Notes under the pieces: model-generated | What the model saw: the letters and a program-made list of their open reading frames with translations, nothing else | Database searches by the model: none | What the model was told of the DNA's origin: nothing | Part shown: piece after piece, positions 33,548 to 46,500 of the stretch | How the letters are laid out: the number at the start of each line of letters is the position of its first letter | Numbering within the stretch: position 1 is the first letter of the stretch | Translations under genes and position numbers: made by a program | NCBI GenBank assembly: GCA_948144175.1 | Contig: CANXME010002325.1 | Span: forward strand, 186,001 to 250,000 | Length of the DNA stretch: 64,000 nt | DNA from: Closterium sp. NIES-65 | Taxonomy: Eukaryota > Streptophyta > Zygnematophyceae > Desmidiales > Closteriaceae | Direction: 5' to 3'

Positions 33548-36500
33548 TCAACACAAGGCCAGCATGGCCTTGTTGTCTACGTACAGGACTGGAGGAGAAC
33601 GAGGCGGCTCTCCAAGGTCGGTCAGCAGGTAGGTGAGCCAGCGAAGCTCCTGAGCAGCCATAGCCCCGGCGTAGATCTCAGCCTCACAACTAGAGCCGAG
33701 AACAGAAGACGAGCGGGTAGCCCGCCACGAAACAGAGCTGGAACCAAGGCTGAAGGTGTAACCCTGTGACGACCGCTGCGTAGCCTGGTCGTCAGCCCAA
33801 GAAGCGTCCGCGTGCCCTGTGAGGACCACTGGACTGCGCCCTCCAAGCACTAGCCCCATGCCCGACGTACTGCACAAGTAGCGCAACACCCTCTTCGCTG
33901 CAGCCATGTGCTCTGGTCGGTGTCTCCCAGGAGCAACATAGCGTGCGAGAATGCTAAGAGGGTATGCAAGGTCAGGTCGTGTGCAGGTCATCAGGTACAT
34001 GAGGCAGCCAACAAGCTCTGCATACGGGCCACTCGACTCTACGGACTCATCCGAAGGCAGAGCTGAGAGCGAGTGACGAGTAGGCAGAGGAGTGGCCTGA
34101 GGCGAGGAGTACGTGAAGCCGAAGCGCTGAAGGACCTGCTGCACCATGTGTGACTGAGTCAGGGTAATGGTGCGGCGTGCTCTGTCCCGGGTGATCTGCA
34201 AGCCAAAGTAGCTGCGCAGCTCACCCAGGTCAGTGCACGTGTGTCTCTTCTGCAGCTCGGACTTCACGTGGGCGAGTCCAGCAGTGTCAGCTGTGGCAAA
34301 GACCAAGTCGTCGACATACACGAGGATGTAGAACGGCGGCAGAGAGGTGTCGGTGCGCAGAAACAGCGACGGGTCGGCAGTAGAAGGAGCAAACCCAAGT
34401 GCCGCCAGCATAGTCCTCAGTGTGTCGTGCCACTCACGTGGCGCCTGGCGGAGACCGTAGACTGGACGCCGGAGACTCCACTGGGTACCAGGAGGGAAAG
34501 ACCCAGTGAAGCCAGGCGGGCGACGCAGCCAGATCTCCTCGTGCAGGCTGCCCTGCAAGAAAGCAGTGCTGAAGTCGAGAGAGTGCAGCTCGTAGTCACG
34601 GTGAGCAGCAACGTGCAGCAGTACCCGAAGAGTGGTCATCTTCGGGGTGGGGGAGAAGGTCTGAAAGTAGTCAACTCCCTGCCGCTGACTGAAGCCACAA
34701 GCCACGTAACGCGCCTTGAAGACAGGCGGAGAACCCGGCGGCCGCTTCACCCTAAAAATCCACATGCCACTGACAATGTTCGCCCCAGGAGGAGGAACAA
34801 CGTCAACGTAGGTGCCTGTGGACTTCCAGGAAGCCATCTCTGCATCCATAGCTGCCTGCCACTGAGAGGAGTAGGGACCCTCTATCGCCTCCGCGTAAGA
34901 GCGCAGAATTGGGATGTCTAGGGCACACTCAGGGACACTCTATCCGGGTCTCCCTCAGGGGCGAGCAGTACAAACGCGAGATGAGGTGAAGCGGCGGCCA
35001 GACACTGGAACTCCTCCTGCCTGTCCTCAAGGACGTCCGTGCCTAGGGCACACTCACCCCCGACGGACGGAGGACAGGCAGACTCAGACTCAGCGACAAG
35101 ACTAGCAGCGTAGTCTAGACGACAGCGCGCAGCAAAGTCGACAAGCTTAGTGACAAGGGCAGACGCAGCAGAAGACTCGAATGAAGGGTCAGTGACAGCA
35201 GTAGCAAGGAGACGCGTGACAGTGGGACTGGCAGCACGAAGAGAGTCCGACTCCGGGTCGGCAAGAGCAAGAAGAGAGGACTCAGGAGGAGAAGGCAAAG
35301 GGGCACGCAGAGGAGCAGTGGACGGACGCAGAGGCATCCGATGCGTGCCAGGGACAGGAGGAGGACGCTGACGCGAACCGCGACCACTAGTGCGTGCAGG
35401 ACGAACAGGCGACGCAGGACGAGACGCAGGCTCACGACGCTCAGTAAGACCTCCAGTCGGACCAGCGTAGGGAGAAAGAGCAGGCAAAGGGGAGGCAGGC
35501 TGGAGCTGTGACTGGGACTGGACAGGCTGGAGACCCTCTAAGGGAGGCGGAGGAGGACCAGGAGAAGGTGTAAGACCAAGAACCTGCTGCAGGAGCGGAA
35601 CGAAGTACGGTCTGGGCCGCGTGGCGACGCCAGAAACAGCAGGGACAGCACCAGTACCCCCAGCAGGAGTACCCGCTCCAGCAGCACCTCCAGCAGCACC
35701 TCCAGCAGCACCAGCAGCAGCTCCAGAACTCCCAGCAGCACCAGGAGCACTGCCAGTCGGACTGCCAGCAGTAGTCTCAGCGCCAACACCCTCAGCAGCA
35801 CCAGCTCCAGGAGAACCATCGGGCCCAGCAGCTCCAGCACCCACAGCACGAGCACCTCCGGGACACGCGGCAGCAGCACCCTCTGCAGCCGAAGAACCTC
35901 CAGCACCAGCAGTACGCCTCCAGTGCCGGGCAAACCACTCACGCAGCTCCTGTGGGGAGAGTGGCTCTCGGCGCGACGAAGCACCTCCAGGCGGAGAACC
36001 TCCAAGCGAAGAACCTCCAGGCTCAGCACCCTCAGGCAAGGCCCCTCTAGGCGGAGCACCCCCAGTCGCAGCACCCCCAGGCTCAGCACCCCCAGACTCA
36101 GCACCCCCAGACTCAGCACCCCCAGACTCAGGACCCCTAGGCTCAGCACCCCCAGGCTCAGCACCCCCAGGCTCAGCACCCCCAGACTCCGCACCCCCAG
36201 GCTCAGCACCCCCAGGCTCAGCTCCCGCAGCAGCACCAGAGTCACCAGTGACCTCGACAGGCTCGACCGCGTCTACCTGGGACACACCTGAAGGGGCAGG
36301 ACCCTGAGGGGGGAGGGGGTCTACCGGGGGGGGACTTGGTACCAAGAAGAGCGGGGGCGGGGGAAGGGAAGGAGTGCGGTAGGGGAAGAGGCGGTAGTAG
36401 GGTACCGACTCGTCGAACGTGACGTCCTGGGAGGACAGGATACGTCGAGAGGTGGGGTGGTAGAACTGCCACCCAGGGGCGTCGGGGGGGAACCCCAGGA

Positions 36501-39303
36501 AGACGCAGGGAGCAGCGCGAGGGGACAGCTTGTCCGCAGACAAGTCGCGGACAAACGCCCGAGATCCCCAGACTCGGAACGCCGACGCATCGCCAACCTT
36601 CCCCGTCCACAGCAGGGCTGGGGAGGTCTCCGGCCTGGAGACCCTGGGGTGGAGGTTGATCTGATGCGCCGTGTACCTGACCGCAAACGGCCACAGAAAA
36701 TGGGGGGCAGCCGCATGCATCATAGACGTACGAGTGACGTCCATGACCATGCCAATGCGGCGCTCGGCAATCCCATTTTGCTGCGGTGAGTCCGGAAGCG
36801 TGAAGGTCTGGCGGATGCCTCGCGCACGACAGAAGGCACGCAGAAGGCCAGAGGAGAACTCTCCGCCTCTGTCCGAGTGCAGACGCAACACAGGAAAGTC
36901 CGAGCCAAAGCTCTGCCTGAGCCGGAGACGAGCTGCGCGGATCCAGTCGATCAGCACCTCAGTGACATCACCCTTGCTGCGCAAGGGGAAGACTGTGGTG
37001 TAACGCGAATAGTCGTCAACCACCAACAGGAAGTAGCGCTCGTGACCGAGTCCACGGACGCGGGCAGGGCCCCACACGTCCATGTGAAGCGTCTGCAACG
37101 GAGCCTCTGTCGGAGGAAACTGGGAGGAGTGAGGGTCAGCACGCTGGCGCCCCTCGACACAAGGGACACAGGCAGGGCCAGGGCCCTGAGGAAGGGGAGG
37201 GAGGGACCGGGGGAGACCAGACACAAGAAGACGGGAGGCCATGCCTCTGAGCCGAAGCAGAGAGGGGTGGCCAAGGCGGTGGTGCCAGAGGAGAGTCTCG
37301 TGAGACAGACGGCGACACGAACAGGGGGCAGACTCAGGACCAGACCTGGACGCTGCAGCAAACGCCTGACCAGACGAAGGGACTCTACCAGACTCAGCAC
37401 CGGGAGGAGAAGCAGTGGTCAGTGTGTACAGGCTCGACCCTGGCTGACGTGTAAACGTAGCCAGGTGGCGACCTGTGCTAGCCTCTGTGCAGTGTGTCAC
37501 CCGCTGACGAGCAGGAGTGAACTGGTGGACCCCCACATCCTGTAGGTTAGCACCACTCACCAGGTTCGTAGAGAACGAGGGGAGGTAAAGACCAGTCAGG
37601 GTGCCAGAGGGAGCCGCCGGACACGGGAGGACTGTGGAGAAACGAGACAGGACAGGACCCCCAGAGGGGTCAGCCAGGGACACCGCAACCGGCCGACTAA
37701 GCGGCGTGAGAGTGGTGCGGTCCCGAAAGAAGGAGCGAGACGCCCCAGAGTCAAGGGTGAAGGTGTGGGAGGCAGAAGCGGACACAGTACCTGAGAGGGC
37801 AGACTCACTAGCACCCGAGAGCACAGACGCACTGGCACCTAGAGCAGCAGCCTCACTGGCACCTGACACAGCAGTACCAATGCCCGGGTCGGGCGGAAAG
37901 CACCGGTAACAGTCACCATCATCACTAACAGTCACAGCATACATGGCAGCAAGGATAGCATCAAAGTCAAGATCAAACACAGCTACACCAGCCCTAGACA
38001 TCTCTCCCCAGCGGGGGATCTCAGAGGCCTCCGGAAACTGCTGGCGCCAAGCGTCGGTCAGGCGGGCAAAGCAGCGGCGAGCGGTGTGGGTGCCCCCACA
38101 CTGCTCACCCGCGCGGTCGCCGGTGCGAAGGACGTAGGCGCAGGGACCGAACGCCCCACCACGCTGACGCTGCGAGTACCACTCACGGAGCTGCTGAGGG
38201 GCGGGGACGTCGCGAGAGTGCTGCTGCTGCTGCTGCTGCTGCTGGCGCTGACCACCCCCAGTGCCGCTCCTCTGGGACAAGCCACTCCGACCACCTCCAC
38301 CACCGCCACCCCCGCCTCCGCCGCCACCGCCGCCACTGCCACCCTCGCCCCCGCCGCTCCCACTGCCTCCTCCGCCACCACCTCCGCCGCCACCTCCGCC
38401 TCCACCGCCGCCACCAGTACCTCCACTCCCGCCTCCACCCCCACCGCCACCCCCACTCCCCCCGCCGCCCCCACCTCCTCCGCCACCGCCCCCGCTAGCT
38501 CCACCCGCTCCCTTGCCCCCCTTGCCCCTGCCAGAGCGGCGCCTACCGCTGGGGGCAGACGCCGCACCGACCGACTCTAAACCAACGAGGTCGGCCGCAG
38601 CAGCAGAGGCGATCGAGGGTAGCAGGGGGGAAGGAGAACACCCCTCAAAGATGGGGGTGCGCGGGTCACCACGAGAGGCCCCTACAGCGACTATGCTCTT
38701 CTCGGCCGCTAGCAGGGACTTCTCAAGGAGGTCGACAGTGAGGGTGGTGGGACAGACAGAGAGAAACTGGTCCCTAACAGCACGAAGGGACTCAGGGAGA
38801 CGGGTGACTAGAAAGTAGAGAGTGATGTACATGGGAGGGGGGTTTTCGGCGAGGAAGGCAGCAGGAAGCGCAGCTCGGTAGCGAGTGTCACTAGCGCGAA
38901 GGTGGGTAAAGAGGTCAGTGACTGTGGGAAAGGCAGCAAGGTCAGGGAAGAGGTACGGTAGCATGAGGCGGCTCAGTGTAGCAGTGGAAGGGGAGGAGTA
39001 GCGCGCAACTACAGCGTCGTACAAGGCCTGAGCGGTCTTGCACTGACTAAAGTGGGCACGCTCGGAGGAAGGGAGGTGGCGACGCACAGCAAGACGTGCA
39101 GCAGCATCGCGTGTGGCCCACTTGGAGCGAACAGTGGGGTCAGCATCAGCAGGAGGGGCAGGGACAGCGCCAGAGACAAAGTCAAAGAGAGAAACCTCAT
39201 CGATCGCATCGCACAGTAAGTACAGCTGCAGGTCCTCAATCCAGACTGCAAAGTCAATGGCGCGACCCTCAGCGTCAAAAGTCAGGACACTGGGGGTGGC
39301 CAT
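33548..39303 (-). pseudogene. Copia-4 gag-pol region (fossil, nearly open)
   Basis: In element orientation from ATG at 39303 (MATPSVLTFDAEG): gag, poly-Gly linker (about 38520-38280), C-x13-C-x3-H-x4-C motif near 38145-38070, protease (TLDSGAS), integrase (LRLHSDRGGEFS, NGIAERRIG), GAEPGG-type repeats (about 36235-36000), RT (VKRPPGSPP, YVDDLVFATAD), RNase H (GHADASWADDQ, CEAEIYAGAMAAQE). About one break. Confidence 0.88.
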
Positions 39304-39409
39304 TGTAGCAGCTGACAGTCTCACCGGGCAGGAAGAGTCGGATAGCACAGCGACACAGCAACACGGCAGCACAGCAGCTGCGCCGGCCCAGGAGCAGTAG
39401 GAGCCGCAC

Positions 39410-40120
39410 TGGAGCAGAAGATCGGCTCCTCGGGCGGCTCGGGCGGCTCGGGCGGCTCGGGCGGCGCGGGCGTCTCGCGGGCGGCTCGGGCGGCTCGGGC
39501 GGCGCGGGCGTCTCGCGGGCGGCTCGGGCGGCTCGGGCGGCGCGGGCGACTCGCGGGCGGCTCGGGCGGCTCGGGCGGCGCGGGTGTCTCGCGGGCGGCC
39601 GCACGGGCGGCTGGGACGGCTCGCGGGCGGCTGCACGGGCGGTTGGGGCGGCTCACGGGCGATGCACGGGCGGCTGCACGGGCGGCTGGGGCGGCTCGTA
39701 GGCTGCGCACGGGCGGCTGCACTGGCGGCCGCACGGGTAGGTGCACGGGCGGGTGCACGGACAGGTGCACGGGCGACGCGGCGGCGAGGCCGCATAGCAG
39801 AGGGCGGCGGGGCCGCGTGAGCAAGGCGGCGGGGCCGCTTAGCAGAGGGCGGCGGGGCCGCTTAGCAGAGGGCGGCGGGGCCGCGATCGAAGGGCGGCGG
39901 GGCCGCTTAGCAGAGGGCGGCGGGGCCGTGATCGAAGGGCGGCGGGGCCGCTTAGCAGAGGGCGGTCTGGCCGCTAAGGAAGGGCGGCGGAGCCGCAATC
40001 GAAGTGCGGCGGGGCCGCGATCGAAAGGCGGCGGGGCCGCTAAGGAAGCGCGGCGGAGCCGCGATCGAAGGGCGGCGGGGCCGCTAAGGGAAGGGCGGCG
40101 CGATGGGCCGCTGGGGGCGA
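39410..40120 (-). repeat. GC-rich leader repeats of Copia-4
   Basis: Two arrays: GGCGGCTCGGGCGGCTCG-type units (39430-39600) and GGGCGGCGGGGCCGC with TAGCAGA/TCGAA spacers of about 30 bp (39790-40110). They lie between primer site and gag start. The minus-strand frame stays open here, but the low complexity speaks against coding. Confidence 0.7.
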
Positions 40121-40215
40121 CACAACGGGTCGCGAAAAAAAAGGAGAGCGCGCCTCGGGGCGCGCTTCGGTGGGCCCTAGAAGCAGTCCCTAGGAGGGAA
40201 CCTGCTCTGATTCCA

Positions 40216-40347
40216 TGTGAAAGAAAGAACGAGAATGCATGAACTATGAATGAAGTGAGTACAAATATGAAACCCTAATTGGGTTGTACCCCCTATGGGA
40301 TACCCCACTATAGCCTACACAAATAAGTAAGCTATAATGTTCTGACA
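40216..40347 (-). repeat. Copia-4 5' LTR
   Basis: 132 bp, identical to 32990-33121. Confidence 0.9.
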
Positions 40348-40437
40348 CGGACACATCAACACGAGATCGTAGAAGAGCCGGGGTCCAAGCCAACATTTCG
40401 AGCACCATACCGGCTGAGCCCGACAGAGCTTGCCGAT

Positions 40438-43116
40438 ATGAAAAAACAAATAGAGTATCTCCTAGAGAAAGGGCTGATTCGACCTTCGACTTCGCCGTAC
40501 GGAGCTCCAGTTCTCTTCACTCCGAAGCCAGACGGAAGTCTGCGAATGTGCATCGACTACCGAGCCTTGAACAAGCAGACTGTAAAAAATAAATGCCCGA
40601 TACCACGGATCGACGACTTACTCGATCAACTTCGCGGTGCTACGGTATTCTCCAAGCTCGACCTCAGATCGGGATACTGGCAAATTCGTATGGCGGACAA
40701 CTCTATCCACAAAACCGCTTTTCGAACTCGGTACGGGTCATACGAGTATCTCGTGATGCCATTCGGACTCACTAACGCACCAGCCACATTTCAGGCGGAA
40801 ATGAACCACATCCTTCGGCCCCTTCTGGACGAGTGCGTGGTGGTATATTTGGACGATATCCTGATCTACTCGAAAGATATGAAGCAGCACGTTGAGCATC
40901 TACGACGGGTGTTTGAAATTCTTCGACGAGAACGCTTCTACGTGAAACTATCCAAGAGCGAGTTTGCGTTGAAAAAAGTCCAGTTCCTTGGACATATGGT
41001 GAGCGCTCAAGGAGTTCACGTGGATCCTAAGAAGATCGAAGCAGTGCGAACGTGGAAGACCCCTGAGAACGTGAAGGAGTTACAACAGTTCCTTGGATTC
41101 GCCAACTACTACAACCGGTTCGTACCGAACTACGCCAAGATTGCCGCACCATTAACGAACCTGTTGAAGAAGAATACACCATATCAATGGGAGGCGAAGC
41201 ACCAGGAAGCCGTGGAACAACTTAAAACCGCACTCACGTCCGCACCTGTTCTTATCCTGCCAGACACTGAACTTGACTATGTCATCGAGGCCGATGCTAG
41301 CGATCAAGCAGTGGGCGCAGTACTCATGCAGGATCAAGGGAAGGGACTGCAACCCATTGCATACCTCAGTAAAAAACTTCACGGGGCAGAACTCAATCAC
41401 CCCATCCATGACAAAGAGGCCCTCGCCATCGTCAACGCATTTAAGGAATGGAGGTGTTATCTTGAAGGAAGAAAAACGACTGTCTACACCGACCACTGCA
41501 GCCTCAAGTACCTGAAGACCCAACCAACACTCTCCAGGCGGCAGGTCCGGTGGATTGACTTTCTCGAAACCCACTTCCATTACGACATCGTGTATAAGCC
41601 AGGGCACAAGAACAAGGCAGACGCACTGAGTCGCCCTGCACACGTTGCCGCCCTACAAGTCGATGGCATGAACCCACTTTTGAAGGGACTCTTCACGCAT
41701 GGATACACCATCGACCCCGAAGTCTCTGTAGCAGAAAAGCGCCATCTTCTACATTGGGATCAAGACATCGCATACCGCAAGGGCTCAACAAAAATATGGG
41801 TACCTAATTACCCTCCCTTACGCCAGTTACTGCTCGAAGAATATCATGATGTTCTCTACGCGGGCCACTTCGGTAGTAACAAGACGCTTGCCGGTATTGC
41901 GAAGCATTATTATTGGCCCCACATGGCGGATGACGTACAAAAATTCGTCACCTCATGCGACACATGCCAACGGATGAAGAGCAGCAAACAGAAGAAAGCA
42001 GGATTACTACAGCCTCTTCCAGTCCCTGAACAGCCTTGGCAAGTGGTTAGCCTCGACTTCATCACCGGGTTACCACCTACCAAAGCTGGTTACGACGCCA
42101 TTCTAGTCGTCATCGACAAATTCTCCAAAATGGGACACTTCATTCCGACACACACAACGGCTCGCATTGAGGAGACAGCGCAAATATTCTTCCGCTACGT
42201 CATCTCGCAACATGGCATTCCAACCACGCTGATCTCCGACAGAGACCCGAAATTCACGAGTAAATTCTGGAAGGAGCTCATGTCGCTCATGGGGACCAAA
42301 CTCGCCATGTCATCAGCCTATCATCCCCAAACGGATGGTCAGACAGAGCGCCTCAACCAGATTGTCGAACATCTTCTGCGAGCAGCGTGTAAGGACGATA
42401 TCTCTAAATGGGATGCACATCTGCCGGTTCTCGAGTTTGCGTATAACAACGCCACGCACGCCGCAACAGGGCAAACTCCTTTCTTCCTCTGTTACGGTCG
42501 CAACCCACTCACGCCTCCGAAACCAACAGTACCCGCCACGGTACAACCCGCACATGACTTCATTTCCACTATGCACCAATTGTGGGAGCGCACGCATAAA
42601 CGTCTTCTGACTATCCAGCAGCAACAAAAGAAGCTCGCTGATCGGAGTCACAACGATCATTCCATCAAGAGTGGCGATCAAGTGCTTCTGGATACACGCA
42701 ATCTCGACATTAGCCATCTTCCGTCTAAGCTCCGACCTCGCTTCTGCGGACCTTTTCTCGTCGAGGCGCAGGTCACTCCAGTAACCTTCTGCTTGCGTTT
42801 ACCAGCTACCTGGAGAATTCACAATGCCTTCCATGTTCAACTTCTCAAGCCCTATCGGGACCCAAACACGGTCTTCAAAGGTCGCCAGCCGCCGCCGCCA
42901 CTGCCAGTGATCGTTAATGGGGAACCCGAGTACGAAGTCGAAGCCGTTCTGGCGCACCGACGACGACTTAGCGGCACCTTGGAGCTCTTGATTCGCTGGA
43001 AAGGCTATGATCCTTCCGAGGATACCTGGGTACCTGAACACAACATGGATAACGCCCGCCGTCCTCTACAGGACTACCTTGTCAAGCAGGGTGTTACTTC
43101 TACCACCCAGCTTTGA
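40438..43116 (+). CDS. Chromovirus RT, RNase H, integrase and chromodomain
   Basis: Open frame of 892 codons after the Copia-4 insertion. RT has [27 protein letters not shown] and [12 protein letters not shown] (about 40850). RNase H has [15 protein letters not shown]. Integrase has an HHCC finger (CDTCQRMK), [21 protein letters not shown] and the [14 protein letters not shown] segment. A chromodomain closes the protein ([29 protein letters not shown], about 42925-43085). The chromodomain defines the chromovirus group of Gypsy and in known members guides integration to marked chromatin. Confidence 0.92.
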   Translation: MKKQIEYLLEKGLIRPSTSPYGAPVLFTPKPDGSLRMCIDYRALNKQTVKNKCPIPRIDDLLDQLRGATVFSKLDLRSGYWQIRMADNSIHKTAFRTRYGSYEYLVMPFGLTNAPATFQAEMNHILRPLLDECVVVYLDDILIYSKDMKQHVEHLRRVFEILRRERFYVKLSKSEFALKKVQFLGHMVSAQGVHVDPKKIEAVRTWKTPENVKELQQFLGFANYYNRFVPNYAKIAAPLTNLLKKNTPYQWEAKHQEAVEQLKTALTSAPVLILPDTELDYVIEADASDQAVGAVLMQDQGKGLQPIAYLSKKLHGAELNHPIHDKEALAIVNAFKEWRCYLEGRKTTVYTDHCSLKYLKTQPTLSRRQVRWIDFLETHFHYDIVYKPGHKNKADALSRPAHVAALQVDGMNPLLKGLFTHGYTIDPEVSVAEKRHLLHWDQDIAYRKGSTKIWVPNYPPLRQLLLEEYHDVLYAGHFGSNKTLAGIAKHYYWPHMADDVQKFVTSCDTCQRMKSSKQKKAGLLQPLPVPEQPWQVVSLDFITGLPPTKAGYDAILVVIDKFSKMGHFIPTHTTARIEETAQIFFRYVISQHGIPTTLISDRDPKFTSKFWKELMSLMGTKLAMSSAYHPQTDGQTERLNQIVEHLLRAACKDDISKWDAHLPVLEFAYNNATHAATGQTPFFLCYGRNPLTPPKPTVPATVQPAHDFISTMHQLWERTHKRLLTIQQQQKKLADRSHNDHSIKSGDQVLLDTRNLDISHLPSKLRPRFCGPFLVEAQVTPVTFCLRLPATWRIHNAFHVQLLKPYRDPNTVFKGRQPPPPLPVIVNGEPEYEVEAVLAHRRRLSGTLELLIRWKGYDPSEDTWVPEHNMDNARRPLQDYLVKQGVTSTTQL

Positions 43117-43126
43117 GGGGGGGAAG

Positions 43127-43528
43127 TGTGAGAGGACGTCCCCGTTATAATATTTTCTCACTATTATATTTTTCCGTTATCCCATTCTCCCTTTTCTCCT
43201 CTTTATTTTGGTCTTTATCTCATCTCAATCGGCCTACTATTCTATTTTCTAGAGCCTTCTATTTATTTCTCTTATTTCCTACTTTTCCCACCGATATACC
43301 TATTATACGGCACCGACAGCGCCGACAGTGGTGTATACGGTGTAATCTGGGCGTAATCCCAAGTGCCAATAGACTTGCGTGCTTATGCGCACTTGTGATT
43401 GTAGTATCGGGAAGGGTGTGTTCCCGAAGGTTCGTTTTATCTCGTTTATCCTTGTACTTTCCGAGTATAAATAGGCCTTGTATTCAGTTTTAGTGACAAG
43501 TTTCGATCGAGAATTCGATCCTGTGACA
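43127..43528 (+). repeat. Gypsy chromovirus 3' LTR
   Basis: 402 bp, 2 differences from the 5' copy. Confidence 0.9.
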
Positions 43529-43533
43529 CTGGG

Positions 43534-46500
43534 GGTCCGGTCCTTGCGACCTCCTCCACTGTCCTTCCCTGTCCTGCGGTCCCGTCGGGCACCCTGACAG
43601 GTCTCCACCTCCCCTCGTTCTCTACGAACTTGGTGGCAGGTTGTGCACTACAGGACGCGGGTGTTCACCAGTTCACCCCTGCCTACGAGCGTGTCACACA
43701 CTGCACGTGTGCCCGTACAGGCCGCCACTTGGCTACCTTCACCCGGCAGCCGGGGTCGGACCTGTACACACTGACTACTGCCCCCCCTCAGGTCGCTGCG
43801 TCTGCGTCTGCGTTAGCGTCAGGTGAGCTGTCCGCCCCCTGCTCGTGTCGCTCTCTAGCACACGAGACTGTCCTCTGGCACCACCGACTGGGCCACCCGT
43901 CTGTGCAGCGCCTTCAGGCCATGCACTCCCGGTACCTTGTCTCTGGTCTTCCCAGGGTCCTCCCTCCCCTCCCACCCTCGCCTGCTCCTCCCTGTCTTCC
44001 CTGTGTCGAGGGGCGGCAGCGCGCCGCTCCTCACTCCTCCTCGTTTCCCCCGACGACTGCTCTTTTGCAGACGCTCCACATGGACGTGTGGGGCCCAGAC
44101 CGCGTCCGTGGTCAGGGTCAGGAGAGGTACTTCCTGATCGTTGTTGACGACTACTCGCGCTACACCACGGTCTTCCCCTTGCGCGCCAAGGGTGAGGTCC
44201 CTGATGTTTTGATCCCTTGGATCCGCAGGGCTCGTCTCCAGCTCAGCGAGCGTTTCCGCTCGGACTTTCCTGTCCTGCGCTTGCACTCTGACAGAGGTGG
44301 TGAGTTCTCCTCCGACCTCTTGGCAGCCTACTGTGCTGAGCACGGCAATGAGCAGTCGTTCTCGCTTCCGGCCTCTCCACAGCAGAATGGGGTTGCGGAG
44401 CGCCGCATTGGCCTGGTCATGGAGGTCGCTCGTACCTCCTTGATCCATGCGGCTGCCCCCCACTTTCTGTGGCCGTTTGCGGTCCGGTACGCTGCGCATC
44501 AGCTCAACCTCTGGCCCCGTGTCTCCTTGCCGGAGACCTCGCCCACACTGCTGTGGACGGGGGAGGTTGGCGATGCGTCGCGTTTCCGGGTCTGGGGATC
44601 TCGAGCTTTTGTCCGCGATTCGTCTACGGACAAGCTCTCCTCTCGTGCTGTTCCCTGTGTCTTCCTCGGCTTTGTTCCGGACGCGCCTGGTCGGCAGTTT
44701 TACCACGCCACCTCGCGCCGGGTCTTGCCCTCTCAGGACGTCACTTTTTACGAGTCTGTCCCCTACTACCGCCTCTTCCCCTACCGCACTGCCCCGCTCC
44801 CACCCCCGCCTCTCTTCCTCGCGCCAGGTGCTGCTGTCGTAGACCCCCTCCCCCCTCAGGGTGCCGCTCTCTCAGGTGTGTCTCAGGTAGACCCGGTCGA
44901 GCCTGTTGAGGTTGCTGTCGACTCTCGTCCTACTGGGGGTGCTGAGCCTAGGGGTGCGGAGACTGGGGGTGCTGAGCTTGGGGGTGCTGACTCTGGGGGT
45001 GCTGAGCCTGGGGGTGCGGACTCTGGGGGTGCTGAGCCTGGGGGTGCGGTGACTGGGAGTGCTGAGCCTGGCGGTGCTGGGCCTGAGAGTGCTACACCTG
45101 GACGAGACCTCTCCTCGGAGCAGTTGCGTGAGTGGTACTTACAGTGTTGCAGCCTCCGAAGTGTTACCTCTGGGACCAGGCGCACTACAGGGACTGGTGC
45201 TGGTACTTCTCCTCCTAGTCGGGAGCTCCCCTCTCGTGAGCGGATCCGTGAGTGGTACGCGCGCCGTTGCACACTTCGGAGTGGTGCGCCTCGTCTCACG
45301 GACCCGGCTGCCCCTGGTGCTACGGACCCGGGAGTTGGAGCTGCTGCTGGTGCTGAGGACCCTGGCGTTGGAGCTGCTGCTGGTGCTGCGGACCCTGGCG
45401 TTGGAGCTGCTGCTGGTACTGCGGACCCGAGGGTTGGAGGTGCTGCTGGTGCTGAGGACCCGGGCGTTGGGGCTGCGGCTGGTGCTGCGGACCCTGGCGT
45501 TGGAGCTGCGGCTGGTGCTGTGGACCCTGGTGTCGGAGTCCCTGCTGGTGCTGACGACCCGGGTGTTGGAGCTGCGGCAGGTGCTGTGGACCCTGGTGTT
45601 GGAGCCACTGCTGGTGCTGAGGACTCGGGCGTTGGTGCTGAGGCTCGTACTGAGGACCTGGGCGTTGGAGCTGCTGCTGGTTCTGGTACTGCCGCTGGGG
45701 GTACAGGTGCTGTCCCTGCTGTGTCTGGAGTCGCCACGCGCCCTCAGCCGTACTTCGTTCCGCTCCTTCAGCAGGTTCTTGGTCTCTCGCCTCCTCCTGG
45801 TCCTCCTCCCTTAGCGTGTTCACAGCCTGTCCCGTCACAGTTACAGTTGCAGCCGGCCTCTCCACTACCTGCTCCTTCTCCTTACACTGGTCCTACTGGC
45901 GGTCTTACTGAGCGTCGTGAGTCTGCGTCTCGTCCTGCGTCGCCTGTCCGTCCTGCTAGCGCTAGTGCTCGTAGTTCGCGCCAGTGTCCTCCTCCTGCCC
46001 CTGGCACGCACCGGATGTCTCTTCGTCCGTCTACTGCTCCTCTGCGTGCCCCTTTGCCTTCTCCTCCTGCGTCCTCTCTTCCTGCTCTCGCCGACCCTGC
46101 GTCGGACTCTCTTCGTGCTGCCAGTCCTACTGTCACGCGTCTCCTTGCTACTGCCGTCACTGACCCTTCCTTTGAGTCTTCTGCTGCGTCTGCCCTAGTT
46201 GCTGAGCTCGTCGACTTTGCTGCTCGCTGTCGCCTAGACTACGCTGCTAGTCTTATCGCTGAGTCTGAGTCTGTCTGTCCTCCGTCCGTCAGGGGTGCGT
46301 ATGCCCTTGGCACGGACGTCCTTGAGGACAGGCAGGAGGAGTTCCAGTGCTTGGCCGCTGCTTCACCTCATCTCGTGTCCGTACTGCTTACCTCTGAGGG
46401 AGACCCGGATGCACTTGACATCCCGACTCCGCGCTCTTACGCGGAGGCGATAGAGGGTCCCTACTCCTCTCAGTGGCAGGCAGCTATGGATGCAGAGATG

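Larger units (their letters stand above)
32990..40347 (-). mobile_element. Copia-4 LTR retrotransposon
   Basis: LTRs 32990-33121 and 40216-40347 (132 bp, identical), target duplication CGGAC at 32985-32989 and 40348-40352. In element orientation TGGAATCAGAGCAGG follows the 5' LTR as primer site. Same lineage as Copia-1, -2 and -3. Inserted in the Gypsy chromovirus and the youngest of the large elements by LTR identity. Nearly whole; about one break in the coding part. Confidence 0.92.
30149..43528 (+). mobile_element. Gypsy chromovirus LTR retrotransposon, carrying Copia-4
   Basis: LTRs 30149-30550 and 43127-43528 (402 bp, 2 differences), target duplication CTGGG at 30144-30148 and 43529-43533. 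Primer-site-like TGGTAATCAGAGCC follows the 5' LTR; a purine tract (GAGGGGGGGAAG) precedes the 3' LTR. Own DNA is about 6.0 kb: gag, protease, RT, RNase H, integrase, chromodomain. Copia-4 is inserted between protease and RT. The pol half is open; the gag half has a few breaks. Recent by LTR divergence. Confidence 0.92.

Noticed and set aside
35621-36307. Long plus-strand Pro/Ala-rich frame
   Set aside because: Antisense shadow of the GAEPGG repeat linker in Copia-4.
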